A stretch of DNA of 64,000 nt from Cymbidium sinense (lineage: Eukaryota; Streptophyta; Magnoliopsida; Asparagales; Orchidaceae). Below are positions 35,223 to 46,959 of the stretch, piece by piece (the stretch's first letter is position 1; the number at the start of each line of letters is the position of its first letter). The notes below the pieces were generated by a model, which saw nothing but the letters and a program-made list of their open reading frames with translations, made no database searches and was not told the DNA's origin. The stretch is from positions 34,880,983 through 34,944,982 of the forward strand of contig CM038223.1 in NCBI GenBank assembly GCA_021442155.1. Reading direction: 5' to 3'. Made by a program: the position numbers and the translations under genes.

Positions 35223-38011
35223 TTTTAAAATTAAATTTTAGAAAACTTAATTTTAATTTTTGTAGCAAACTTAAATAATTAATAATAGTACTTTAGTGGA
35301 ATGATAGAATAGAAAAGCAATAGCAAAAAAGTAAAGAGCTGGAAAGTAAAGAAAGAGAACATATAGATTTTTATGTCATTCAGCCAAACCCTAAAACTGG
35401 TTTACATCCATGCCTAGCCACCCAAGCTAGGAATTCACTAAAATAAAGTTGAGATTACAACAAATCTCACATACTCTCCTTCACAAGAAATTACAACCAA
35501 ACACATACTCTCCTTAACGAGCAAGTACATCCCAACACGTACTCTCCTTAACAGGAAAGTACAACCAAGCATGTACTTTTCTTAACTGGCAAGTACGACC
35601 CAACAAGAGAACAAGAAATAGAAATATGAAAGTATCTAACTCTAATTTTTAAAACAATTTTGCTCTCAAAACCCAACTACAATAATATTAAAGCAAGTAA
35701 AAATAAAGGCAAGAAAGATAGCTCATTTTAATTGATGTTTAAACTTGAATGGAATGATTAAGCTTGAATGTTGTATATGATGAGAAATAATATTTAAAAA
35801 GATTTGAGAAGAAAGTAATAACTTAAAATGAAATTGATTAAGTTAATGATTTAAAATGTAGCACAATGATGATTTGGAAAACTATATGAATAAAATGATT
35901 ACAAATAGACTTGAGTTTAAGAAATATGACATGTATATGCAAAATGAAAGCACATAAACTCAAATGAATTCTCTTTTAAGGAAATTATTATTTATGCAAA
36001 AGATGAGATGAATTAGAAGTATTAAAACTTATTTCTCTCAAGTGTTTTATATGAAATAATCAAAAAAAATCTTTATGTAGAATATTTAGGAGTGATGAAG
36101 AAAAAATAACTTGTGATAACAAACTTTAATCATCAACCACAAAGCTTTTGGCCAACTTGAGAAATTATAGAAATAGGTAAGTTAAGAAAACAAACAAACA
36201 AATTGACGAAATGCATAAGAACCTCAAGCCAAGTAGGAGAACAATGTCACTTAGCATGTAAAATCAAAAAATAAAATGAATGCACCTTGTTAAGCTTTTG
36301 ATAATAATGAAATCCACCAATCCTTCAAGTTCTTTTGTGCAAACTTAAAAGAAATCACTTGAAGGAAGGAAGAGGAAGAGTGTTGAAGAGGTTAGCACTT
36401 GATTCACCAAGAGAAATCTCCAAGGAAAATCTTTTTCTAAGGGTTTGACCAAGAGGAGAAAAATCCAAGAAGAACTTAAACCTAGTCTAAAAGGATACAT
36501 ATATAGGTTAAAAGATTAATGGGGGTTGGCCAAGCTGAAGGAAATAGGAGGAAAAAAAATTTGGAATTGATTAAAACAAATGAAATTAAATAAAAGTAAT
36601 TTACAAGATGAAGGGTTTGGCCAAGAAAGAAAGAAGATGGAAACCTATTTGGTAAGAAAAATTGATTTAAATTAATCAAATTGAAATTCAATTTGCATGA
36701 GAGAGATTTAGGCCAAGACAAAGAAGTGGGAAATCTAAATGGTAAGTAATTTATCTTGATCAATCGAATTTAGTCAATAAGAGAAATTTAGCTAAGGGTG
36801 GTTTTTTGAAAAATCTAAAATTTTATTTAAATGGAATAGCATGATAGGGTTGGCCAAAGGAGTTTCCCTGATGGGGTTCAATTTGAATTCAATGAAATAT
36901 CATGTAGTTTTTAATCAATTGAGATTGATTGAATAAAAGAAGGAAATATATTATTTAGAGCACTTCAAATTTAATCCAATGGAAGCATTTAAAATTTTTG
37001 TCAAGCTACATTCTTAAAATAGATTAAATTTATTTTAATATACTTAATTCAAATTAAATGATGATGAATCAGATATTAGGATAGTTCAAATCAATATTCA
37101 TCAAGAGATTAATTTTAATTTAAATAAAGATATGGCCAGCCAAGGAGGTTTCTAAAAATAGAATTTATAAAAAATAAAAGAGGATAATTTCATGCTTTAT
37201 TTTGATTAAATTTAAATTAACTAAAAATTTAAATTAATTAAAATTAAATAAGCTAGAGTAGCATATGATCACCCACATAAAATTACATAAAGAGGGGAGT
37301 TCAAATTTGCATATGTAATTAAAAGAATATTCACTTTGAATTTAAAAATAATTCAAATTAAAGATTGAAATAAATAAATTTTTTAATTTAGAAAAATATA
37401 GGATAATTAATGAAATAATTTGAATAACTTTGACATAATTTATTTAGCAAATAATCATGAAACAATTTGGCCAAAAGGGATTAGGCTCGAAAATAGAATG
37501 AGAGAGAAAACTAGGATAATAAGAGAGAGAGAAATAATATAAAGAATAATTTCAAGAAAACTGGATTTTATGCAATTAATAAATAGATAATGAGCATATT
37601 TTAAGATAAAATAGTTTAATGAGATGTGAACATAATTTAACTTGCATGGAAGCACAATAAATGTAACATGATTTATGTATTTAGTTCACATTATCTAAAA
37701 TATGAATAATTTTATTTAATAATTATAAATATGAAATATAATGTTTATCAATAATTTAAAATAGATTGTTTTAAAATTAATGAATGATATATTTTATTTT
37801 AGAAGCATTTTAGTTTCCTTAATATAGTTATTCCTAGAAAATTTCTCACCCAATCCATGTCTAATAGCTTTAGCATTCTAATATAACTGTAAAACTAGGA
37901 ATTGAAGAATTTTTCCAACACATTTGAATTTAACATGATTAGTAGCATTTGAACATGTGTTCATTATCATCAAAATCAATCTCATATGAGATGGGGCTCA
38001 TGAAGTCAATA
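35223..38011 (-). mobile_element. Copia-like solo LTR (family F, copy 2), reverse orientation
   Basis: Reverse-complement match to 1909-4836 along its length: the TGATTTTGATGATAATGAAC start (minus strand, near 37960), the conserved GAATTCCTAGC...GGCTAGGC block (35405-35440) and the four-unit 34-bp array (35473-35609). It sits in the gag-to-protease linker of the + strand gypsy element, with gag before and protease after. No copia internal sequence accompanies it. The minus ORFs at 36482-36763 and 37455-37655 lie in AT-rich LTR sequence and look accidental. Confidence 0.6.
35473..35609 (-). repeat. 34-bp tandem repeat, 4 units, in LTR F2
   Basis: Units start at 35473, 35507, 35541 and 35575, each approximately ACTCTCCTTAACAGGAAAGT followed by ACAACCAAGCATGT. 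This is the reverse complement of the 4435-4572 array. Confidence 0.85.
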
Positions 38012-38039
38012 GTTGATGTATGGTTTTTTAGGAGAACAA

Positions 38040-40378
38040 AAAGAAACTAAAGGAATGATCACCCTCCTTATGTCTTAGGGAGAAGGAAAGAAATAATTCA
38101 CAACCATGTCCAACTTTGTCATAATGGAGGATCTTTCACTTATGAAATGATCTTTGATTCATGTCTACTCAATACATTCCAAGCAATAGTGTTGACTTAT
38201 GATATAGCCATTAAGTTCCTTATTGGGGGTGAGGAGATCACCGTTAAAGGAAATCTCAACCAGTCTTGAGCTTGCTACTTGAAGGCTGTTGGTGGGTTTT
38301 GTAAAGAAGATGAAGTCCGGTAGTTAGAAGTTATAAAAATTGAGATTGAAGTTCTCGAGGAGATAGAAGAAATTCCCATCGTGTATAACTCAGAGTGAGT
38401 TCTAAACATCACTACAACCTTTTTTTCTGAGTACAAAGATGAAGTCACTAAAATGCGCTCGAATAATCTTGATGTATTAGTTAGTAATGTTGTAGAGATG
38501 CCAAATTAGCATCAATGTCAATGTCATCACCTTAATGTTCGCAAGAATACTCAACTCATCAAGAAAAAGATGTGAAAGATATTTTCCTTACTCACTAAGT
38601 ACATCAAAGAAGAGGTTTCCAAGTTTCTTGAAGACAATTTTATTAGAGAAGTATAATACTAGAGTGGGTGTTGAATGTAGTTATGGTCCAAAAATTGAGC
38701 GAAAAGTGGAGAATGTGTCAACGTCACTAATTTAAACTTGAAATGCCCAAAGAATGGATACTCTCTACCATGTATAGATGCACTCATCAACTCAACAATG
38801 AGCTACTCAATGATAAGTTTTCTTGACTCATTCTTTAGATACCATCCAATATAGATGCACCTTGCCGACTTAGAGAAGATGACTTTCATTACTAGAGAAG
38901 GACTATAGTACTAGCAAAGTTATGTCCTTGAAGCTCAAAAATGTATTAGAAACTTAACAAAGGTTAGTAGATCAAGTATTTAAGGAGCATAAGGGGAAGA
39001 ATGTAGAAATCAATGTCATTGACTTGTTGATAAAAAATAAGTCACCCACTTAACACATCCATGATATCAAACAAACATCTGTCACTCTAAAATGGTATGA
39101 CATGCACCTTAACCCTTCAAAATGCATTTTTGGTGCAAGGTCATGAAAGTTCTTAGGATTTCACATTACCCCTAAAGGCAGAAATCTAAACCCCAATAAA
39201 GTAATGGCTATACTCGAGATGACATCACCAAGAATGGTTAATGAGGTGCAATGACTCATAGGGAAACTGGCAAGGCTAAACAGGTTTATTTCTAAGGCTA
39301 GGAACATTGTTTGCCATTCATTTAAAGTTATCATGAGAGCTAAAAGATTTGAGTGGACCCTATAATGTAAAAAGGCTTTTTGTAACCAGAAGACTTTACT
39401 CACATCACCGTCTCTACTATAAATTCTGAAGGAAAGAGAAACCTTGCTATTATAGATAGGAGTGGAGAAGATAGTCAACTCTATCCTCATCAAAGAAGAA
39501 GGTGAAAAGTAGTGGCCCATTTATTATGTTATCAACTTTCCCTTAGGCATCAAGTTGAACTATGCACTCATAGAAAAAATTGCACTCATGTGATTATCTC
39601 TGCTCCACGATTATAACCATACTTCCAAGAACACCTCTTAAATCTGTACTCTAAGCCTGATTATTCTGGGAGGTTATTAAAATGGTTAGTAGAATTAAGT
39701 GAGTTTGACATATCATACTCACCAAAATAGTGATTAAATCCTAAGCATTGGAGAATATTTTTGTCAACTTTAGTAGCTCACATGACATATTAAGAAACTC
39801 AGAACCCTTATGATGACTATACATTGATGGCTTATCAAGAAAGTAGGCTACAAGCACTGGCAGTATGTTGAAAAGTCTTGCAAAGATCACCATCACATAA
39901 TTAGTCATAATTAGATTTAAAGTAAAAAAGTAATCAATGTAAATATGAGGCTCTATTTGCTAGACTGAAGTTCATTAGAGGATTTGGAGCCTCACATGTT
40001 ATAGCTTATTCTAACTTGTAGCTAGTAGTAGGACAAGTCAATGGAGAGTATGTAGTTAGAGATGAGTCATTGTAGAAATATTTAGCAAAGGTGAAAGTGA
40101 ATATCAGGCAATTGGAGTACTTCAAGATTAAGAAGGTACCTAGAGAGCAAAACTAGCTCACCAACATGTTATCCTTAACTAGTGGACTAAGTATGCAGTC
40201 AATCATTTAACTTACCTTACCAAGCACAGAGGAGGAATAATTCATGCAAGTTGAATGTGAATACACACTGATCCATTGGATAAGTCAAAGAAATGATTAA
40301 AGAATTAAGGAGATTAAAAATCAAAACTGCTCAATACTTTCTAATTATGGGCGAGCTCATTAGAAGGTCAGAGACCAC
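38040..40378 (+). pseudogene. Ty3/gypsy pol: protease, reverse transcriptase, RNase H
   Basis: Read in order on the + strand. The protease/linker at 38100-38320 has LLNTFQAIVLTYDIAIKFLI and KGNLNQS.ACYLKAV. The RT N-terminus at 38520-38640 has HHLNVRKNTQLIKKK, then KEEVSKFLEDNFIREV. RT core pieces follow at 38730-38900 (CPKNGYSLPCIDALI, then SMISFLDSFF). The post-catalytic part at 39080-39240 has MHLNPSKCIFGARS, then KFLGFHITPKGRNLNPNKV. The RT-thumb/RNase H start is near 39260-39540 (LIGKLARLNRFISKA). RNase H at 39950-40160 has YEALFARLKFIRGFGASHVI, then VVGQVNGEYVVRDESL and KKVPREQN. It stops at the RNase H to H2C2 linker (ELRRLKIKTAQYFLIMGEL) exactly where X4 begins. The catalytic YVDD region is not intact and stops are frequent. 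This is the same element as the gag at 31330. Confidence 0.75.
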
Positions 40379-42553
40379 TATTCACCTCATTTTTGGATGA
40401 GATTAATATTATTATAAAATTAGTAATTAGGATGTCTTAATCTTAAATAAAAATATCCTAATTCAATGCTTAGGATACTAAACTTAGTGACCCAATGCAC
40501 CCTCATTGGGTTTTATCTAATTTAATGAGCTTATGTAGACTTGACCCAAATTTGAAATTTGGACTTAATAAAATCAAATTCAAATAAATCAAATTGAAAT
40601 CAAATTAAAACAAAAGAAAAAAAGATTCAAAACTAAATCAAAGTCAAATCTAGTCAATCCATTTGGCAAAAGTTTGACTTAGGTGGGTCCCACCAACTCA
40701 AAGGACAACCCACCAAGAATTTGACAAAATTAAATCCTTCTAGAAGTTCCAAATGATTAAATAAACTTGTTTAATCATGAATCTAAAAAATGTTTAGTTT
40801 TGTTTAGGCATTAATGTGGTTAATTAGACCACTTAGTCTAAATGAACCTAAATGGGTCCTATTGGGTTCAAACCCAAATCAAATTGAAATCAATTCAATT
40901 CGATTGCTCAAAATCATTTAGAAATGATAATAAAAAACAATTCAATATCATTGGTTCTAATTTGATCAAAGTGGTCATTTGACCTGAATGAAACCCAAGC
41001 TTAACCCATTAAGCTCACTTTGGTTCAAATGGGTTCAAATTGAAATCCTCTTGAAATAAAATGAAACAAATCACTCCAAATCATTTAACACATATGATTA
41101 AACATGATTGGAGTGTGAATATAATTTAATTGAGTTAAATTTGGTCATTTGACTCAATCAAATATAACTTAACCCATTTAAGGAAAAATGGGTCAAGTTC
41201 ACTTTGAGTTGGACTAAACACTCATGCGGCATGGGTTAAGTCAATTCCTAATAATCCAATGGACAATCAAGGATGATCCAAATCAAAATTTGAAACCAAT
41301 TAATGGTGGTTAAAGCATTTGAAACTTAAATTAAATTTAGTGCTAAGATTAATCACCAAATGGATTTAAATTGGAACTAAACCTATGCAAATTTATCTAA
41401 GTTCATGCTTGCATGGATTAAAGAATTTTCAAATAATCTTAATCAAACTAATCAAATCTAAATCTATCCAAAATGATACATTATTCTATGGCAAATAGGG
41501 ATTACATGAAGCAAACTCCAATTTGATTTCCCTACTCTTTCATCCCCTTTGTATTCCACCTCTTAGCTTCAAGAAGATTGGATTGAGGCCAATTACTTGA
41601 AGGCCGCCAAGAAGAAGTAAAATGAAGCTTTGCTTCCTCCAAGAGGAGAAGCAAGAGAAAAAAAAAAAAAAAACCAAGGAAGCCATGGCTTCCAGCCAAG
41701 TAAAGAAGGAAGGGAAAATGCCCTCCTCCCTATGAATCACAATGCCAAGGGGGAATGAATCTACCCCTTGGGCTGGATTTTGGCCACCTATAAGGCCAAA
41801 GAAGAGGATCTTGGCCATACATGGAAAGAGAGGAGGGAGGGCCAATTCCCTCCCTCTTTTCAAATTAAATTTTCATCGAGAGAGAAGATGAAGGAGACGA
41901 CCCTTCCCCCGACTCCTTGCCATTAGCATGCAAGAAAATAAGAAAATTCGGTGGCCACCAAGCCTCTTACAATGGTGAAATCCAAGGGAGATCCTCCCAC
42001 ATCAAATTGAACATTCCAAGTATTCTAGAGGTCGAGATGACCTCAAATGAATAGCCACCCCTTCTCCTCACCGCCGACGAGCTAGAAAATGACCAAGGCT
42101 GAATAAATCTGAGCCAAGGTTAGTCTAAGAGGTGATCCACGGAGAGGCAAGCCACCAAATTGCATTCACATCATCATTACAGCAAGGCAAAGCTAATGGA
42201 GTCGATGCCATTACTAGCGATAGTAGGAATTGAGGTACACTCCACCACTATCCCCTTAGGGGTTCAATTTTGGCACTTTTTAAAATGAATTTGATCTCCA
42301 TGAGTATCTAACCATATGTATTTGTTCCATAATGATCTTTGATTATTTTTTTTAATGGAAATCAAGACGAAATTCACCAATGATCATTGGAACTTTGGAA
42401 AAAATGATGGATAGTATCCATCTCTCACTGGAGTCTCTCAGGATTTGAGCTTCACCTTCTGATCCTTCTATTTAGAATTGATGACCAAGCTCTAGCCAGA
42501 TGATCCTAATTTAACCCTTAAGGATACTGTAGAATGAATTAGGATTCATCCCA

Positions 42554-42583
42554 CATGGCACTGCTTTTGAAGCAAATGCCATG
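42554..42583. repeat. Stem-loop in X4 module B
   Basis: CATGGCA-C-TGCTT, a 3-nt loop, then AAGCA-AA-TGCCATG. Further CATGGC/GCCACATGGC phrases follow to about 42655. A related CACATGGGCCACTGCT phrase appears in X6 near 63978, so the feature belongs to the family. Confidence 0.6.
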
Positions 42584-44989
42584 CGGGATCTGCATGGCTT
42601 AATGGCTCTATGCCACATGGCGATGTCACCATGTAGGTTGCCACATCGATCTGCCTCTTAAAGCGATAATTCCAATTTAAAATTAATTAAAAAAGTAATT
42701 AAAAATCATAAAAAACTTAAATAATTATAGAAAAATAAATACAAATCCAAAAAATGCAAACTTGATCGATTCATCTTGATGAGAGGAATCCATTAAAATT
42801 AAAATATCAAATTAATTTAGGGTATTTTAGCTTTAATTTAAGTATGTATAAAATCAATTAAACCTTAATTAATCATAAACTATTAATCTAATTTAAATGA
42901 AATTTTGGGGAACTAAAATTGAAGTTAAAACATACCCTAAGAAAAGTTTTCATGAATTATTTCAGTATAATTCATGAGATATTAAATTTCATACTTTAAA
43001 CACAAATTTTAATTAAATAAATTAAAATAAAATAAAATAAAACATAAAAATGAATTAAATAACCTCAAATCAACTTAATAAATCTTAATGAACTTAAAAT
43101 CATCCATAGAACTCATTAGAACTCAATAATTCATAAAATTGCTTGATTAGATAATTAATTGAATTAAATAAGTCAAATAATCAACTAGAAGTTAATCAAA
43201 TCATAATAAATCAACCAAATTTTAAAAAATCATGAATGAACCCTCATTGAAAACATCTTTCAGAGAGGAATAAATAAACAATGAAATCCCTAAATGATTT
43301 TTACAAAATTATGCCTAATTTTTATTTTAATGAAATAATATAAGTCTTAATTATGCCTTAATTATAAATATAATAAAGATCAAACTTTGGAAATGTGAAA
43401 TTGGCATGAAACCCCACTTGCCATAAAAAATTCAATCCCAATTGACCTTTGGATTTGGAATTGTTGAATTTCAAAAATCTCAAGGTCAATATAAATCAAA
43501 TAATGAAATAAAAACATTTTCATAAATTCATAAATTCATTAAAATCATGAAGTAATTTGAATTAATCTTCATTAACATAAAAAAACTTAGGAGAATTTTC
43601 AAACATCCTAAACCAAAGAACTTAATCATTTCATACTTAAAGGTTAAGGTAATTCATAAGGCATATTAAGAGTAATTAAACATTAAGCTAATGAAATCAT
43701 AATCAAACAATTTAATGAAACTTTAATCTATAATCAATATAACCTAAGAATGAATTCAAACATTAACATAAGTTCCTTAAGTTAACATTAATTAAACCAA
43801 ATGAAATGAATAAAATTCAACAAACATAATAATAACTTAAACCAAAGCATAAATGCAAACCAAATGAAATAATTCAAAAAAAAATCAAATGAAACTAATG
43901 AAATAATTGAAAGAAAATGAAATAATTCAAACCAAACCAAATTGAAAACTAAACCAAGAATGAAAATCAAATCAATTCAAAAGAGATGAAATGAAGAATC
44001 AAATTTCAAAAGAATTTAAACATTAATCCAAAAATCCAAACTAAATTCAAACCCAAATAATCTAAATGAAACTAAAATGAGTAATTAAGATACTTAAGGA
44101 TCTTACTTAAACCTTTGGGATGGATCTTCATCTTAGGATGAAGGATTCATTCCATTAGGGGTTAGGATGTTGAACAAAATGGATTCCACCCAAAAGTGGT
44201 ATCTACTCCACTCTTCATTCTTGAAAACCTAGACATCACTTTAACAAAATAAAAGTGAAAATGAAAATGAAAAAACAAAAATGATTAAATCATTTGAATT
44301 GAAACCACCCAAAGGTAAAATTCAAAAAAATTCAAAACTCAAATTGAAACTTGAACTAAAGAGGCTTAGTAAAGTCTTGCTACACAAGCTTATTCCCTTC
44401 ACACACTAGATCATTAAGTCATAAAACATTAGGTCACAGACCCTAAACTTAGGTTAGGTTGTTCTATGATTCTCTATATTGTGATGTGATGTCCTTCACA
44501 TGTCTTTATGGCGTATTATTTTAAACCACATATCTAGGGTTGTTTTCCCATTAGACATAATGATAAGACATCCTTTTAAATCTAACATTATCTTCTATAG
44601 GGGGCTATGCTAAAAAGGAATTCTATCATAAATAAAATTAAAAATATTATTTTCTTGCAGGTATGCTTAAGTCCTTAAGCATAGAACATAAGATGGGTGG
44701 GCTTAGCATACAACTAATGTTAAGCTTGTATGTTTGAGAAATATAACTGTTGTGTTCTGTTTCTATTTTGCTAACATTTATTTTGTTGGGCTTATATTTT
44801 TTTAATTCAAAATGTAAATTTGAGCTTAGAATTAGGTTAGAATCTGTCAGGTCTAGGATTAGCAAGAGCTGACCCTACTAAAAGAAAGGTACAATGGTCC
44901 CCCATGAAACCCAATAGATGTCTCTTAAGAAGGAGACCATCCTAAAAAGAAGACCCATAGATCTAGACATGTAATTCTAGGCTAGGCTG

Positions 44990-44997
44990 TATAAAGG
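44990..44997 (+). promoter_or_regulatory. TATA-like box in X4 module D
   Basis: TATAAAGG in GCTGTATAAAGGCAGAGCTT, about 60 bp before the module D terminus and aligned with X1 position 9965. Promoter activity is inferred only. Confidence 0.4.
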
Positions 44998-45055
44998 CAG
45001 AGCTTGGCTGCTCGTTTGCTCTTTCTTTTGGGGTGTATAGTAGTACCCAACTACA

Positions 45056-46440
45056 TTGGCCCTTTTCATAAATTAAATTGGTTTTATTTATTTTGGGTGT
45101 GTAATAGAATCAACTTGCTTTTCTAGGTTTCTTTTTATGTTGTGCTTTTCTATGATGAAAGCCTAGAAGATTAGGCTCATAAAGAAAATTTAATTGTCTA
45201 CGAAACCTAAATCTAAACAACTGAAATAAAATTAAAGCAAACTTGAAACCTCATATAAATTAAAGCCTTATGGAGAAACATAAAAATCAAATAAAAATAA
45301 TTAGATCTTGAAACCATGAAATCATATATTTCAAATCCTTGAATGGACAGTTCTCCCATTGCATATAAGTGACATCTGACTTGTGAGGATGAACACCATC
45401 TTGGGAAAGTCTCCATTTTATTAATGATTTGGCTCATAACCATTTTTAACTACATGGGATATATGCATAAAATTGCATACCAAGAACCTTGAATCAAGAA
45501 TCAAAATAATTAAAAATCTAAAAAATATGCAATAGTTAGATGCATTTCATACCCTACATGATCTTAGGGTTTAGAGAGTGAGTCTAAGATCCTTAAATTT
45601 CTTTCTTAAAATGTGACAACCTCTCCATATTGCATTCATAAAACTTGATGTTATGAATTTAAAATGCGATTAGGTGGTGTTAGTTAGTAGCTCCTTCAGG
45701 CGGGTTATAAGTTCAATAGAGTTAGGGATAGGTTAGTTCCCTCAAGTGAGAGGAATGATGAATAATTAACAAAATAAAACTAGGCCAAGCATCAAACTTT
45801 TGTTAAAAGCACTTATAGACTAAGGTTCTGAAGCATCTTTCTTAGAGTAAGTCTTCAACCATAAGCATTTCTACAGTGTTGTGCTACTAGAATCTAAGCC
45901 CCAAACTTCTAAGAAAATGTTGATTCAAAATCTAAATTAAATTCTAAAATTTAAAGAACAATGATAGGATAGTTGAAGTGCCTACTGGGCATCCCAGTAT
46001 TAAGATGAATTTCTTACATCATTCCATTTGGATTCCAAAAATAATCCTCTCCACTTTGGATCAATCCCAGTTGAAATCCCAAAAATTAATTCTTTGAAAA
46101 CTAACTTATAAATCTTTATAAATAATAACTTATTTCTTCAATCAAGAGTATTTTTAGGAAGATACCCTTCTTAAGATATAATTAACTATAGAGGTTTACC
46201 TCTATAGGGAACCATGAACCTAATTTAAAATAAATCTTGTTCTACTTTTCATGTAGTTCAGGGGAAAAATCTATGGTACAAGAAAGACCCATTAGCCTTA
46301 GGAGTCTCTTATTAAATGATCAAATCCATTATATGATAACATGTTTATCTTCCAAGATAATATGTTTAACTTAATGATACATATGATAATCCAATTAGTA
46401 AATTCTTAAACTCTACATAGTGTCAAACTAAATTTTATTC
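45056..46440 (+). repeat. Module E copy 4 (E4)
   Basis: Follows X4 after ACTACA. It starts TTGGCCCTTTTCATAAATT...TTTATTTTGGGTGTGTAATA and contains GGTGTTAGTTAGTAG (about 45678), TAATTAACTATAGAGGTTTA (about 46180), CTCTATAGGGAACC and ATGATCAAATCCATTATATG (about 46316). It ends near CTACATAGTGTCAAAC. It is the most complete forward copy together with E1. Confidence 0.7.
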
Positions 46441-46955
46441 ATCAACCACACTCAACCTCAGATGTGTAAGAGAGTCAAAGTAAAGAGAAGTCCTTAAGAA
46501 GATACACTCTAGTTAATGTGGTAGTCATTAAAGAGAAAGGACACTTTCCTATAAAATCGTAAGGTAGGGATACTTCTGCACGACACTCAAAAAATATCTA
46601 GAGGATTTTCCAAAAAGGTGTGTACAAAGGAAAAAATCTTATTGCACTCTAGTAGTAGTTTATGTAGCCTCTATAGCCAATCATGAGTCCTTAGCCATTC
46701 ACTATCTTGGGAATAGACTTGATAGTCCCCTTGACAATATATGTAATATTCCCCCTTCAAAAGTATAAAGGGGCACACCTCCTCTTGGGGTGCTTTTAGC
46801 TCTTTTCTCTTTGCCCCTAGTCTTTGTACTCAAATTTTGAGGGAAATAAAATTCATTTGTTCTCCCACTCTTTCCTCTTTTGCTTTTCTTATTTATATTA
46901 TTTTACTTAACCTTGCTTCTTGGTATCTCAAGAGGCTTTTCATCAATGAGTTAAA
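46441..46955 (+). mobile_element. Ty3/gypsy LTR fragment (probable 3' LTR of the + element)
   Basis: From about 46740 it matches 31085-31290 in the same orientation: TATAAAGGGGCACACCTC / TATAAAAAGGGGACACTC, AGGGAAATAAAATTCATTTG in both, and TTGCTTCTTGGTATCTCAAG / TTGCTTTGAGGTATCTCATG. Its position after pol (interrupted by X4-E4) and its orientation fit the 3' LTR of the element whose 5' LTR ends at 31309, with the integrase and upstream LTR part lost. TATA is at 46764 and AATAAA at 46845. Confidence 0.55.
46764..46771 (+). promoter_or_regulatory. TATA box in the LTR fragment
   Basis: TATAAAGG in AAAAGTATAAAGGGGCACAC, the counterpart of the 31106 box in the 5' LTR. Confidence 0.55.
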
Positions 46956-46959
46956 TTAA

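Larger units (their letters stand above)
40379..45055 (+). repeat. Family X copy 4 (X4)
   Basis: Starts TATTCACCTC with hairpin arms around 40384-40403. Module A runs 40405-41500. Module B runs 41500-42660: GC-richer, with a 17-19 nt poly(A) run near 41655 and a strong stem-loop at 42554-42583. Module C runs 42660-44380 and module D 44380-45055, with a TATA-like box at 44990 and terminus CCCAACTACA. The 107-codon minus ORF at 41540-41863 is antisense in module B; its phenylalanine run comes from the poly(A) tract and it has no recognisable domain. X4 lies in the pol gene of the + gypsy element, and E4 follows it. Confidence 0.75.

Noticed and set aside
39161..39520. 119-codon minus-strand ORF, the longest in the window
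   Set aside because: It is antisense to the gypsy RT/RNase H remnant on the plus strand. A similar antisense frame occurs opposite the minus-strand pol (48895-49101), so it reflects RT codon structure rather than a gene.
41540..41863. 107-codon minus-strand ORF with a phenylalanine run
   Set aside because: It lies in module B of X4. The F-run is the complement of a poly(A) tract, other X copies do not keep the frame, and no domain is recognisable.
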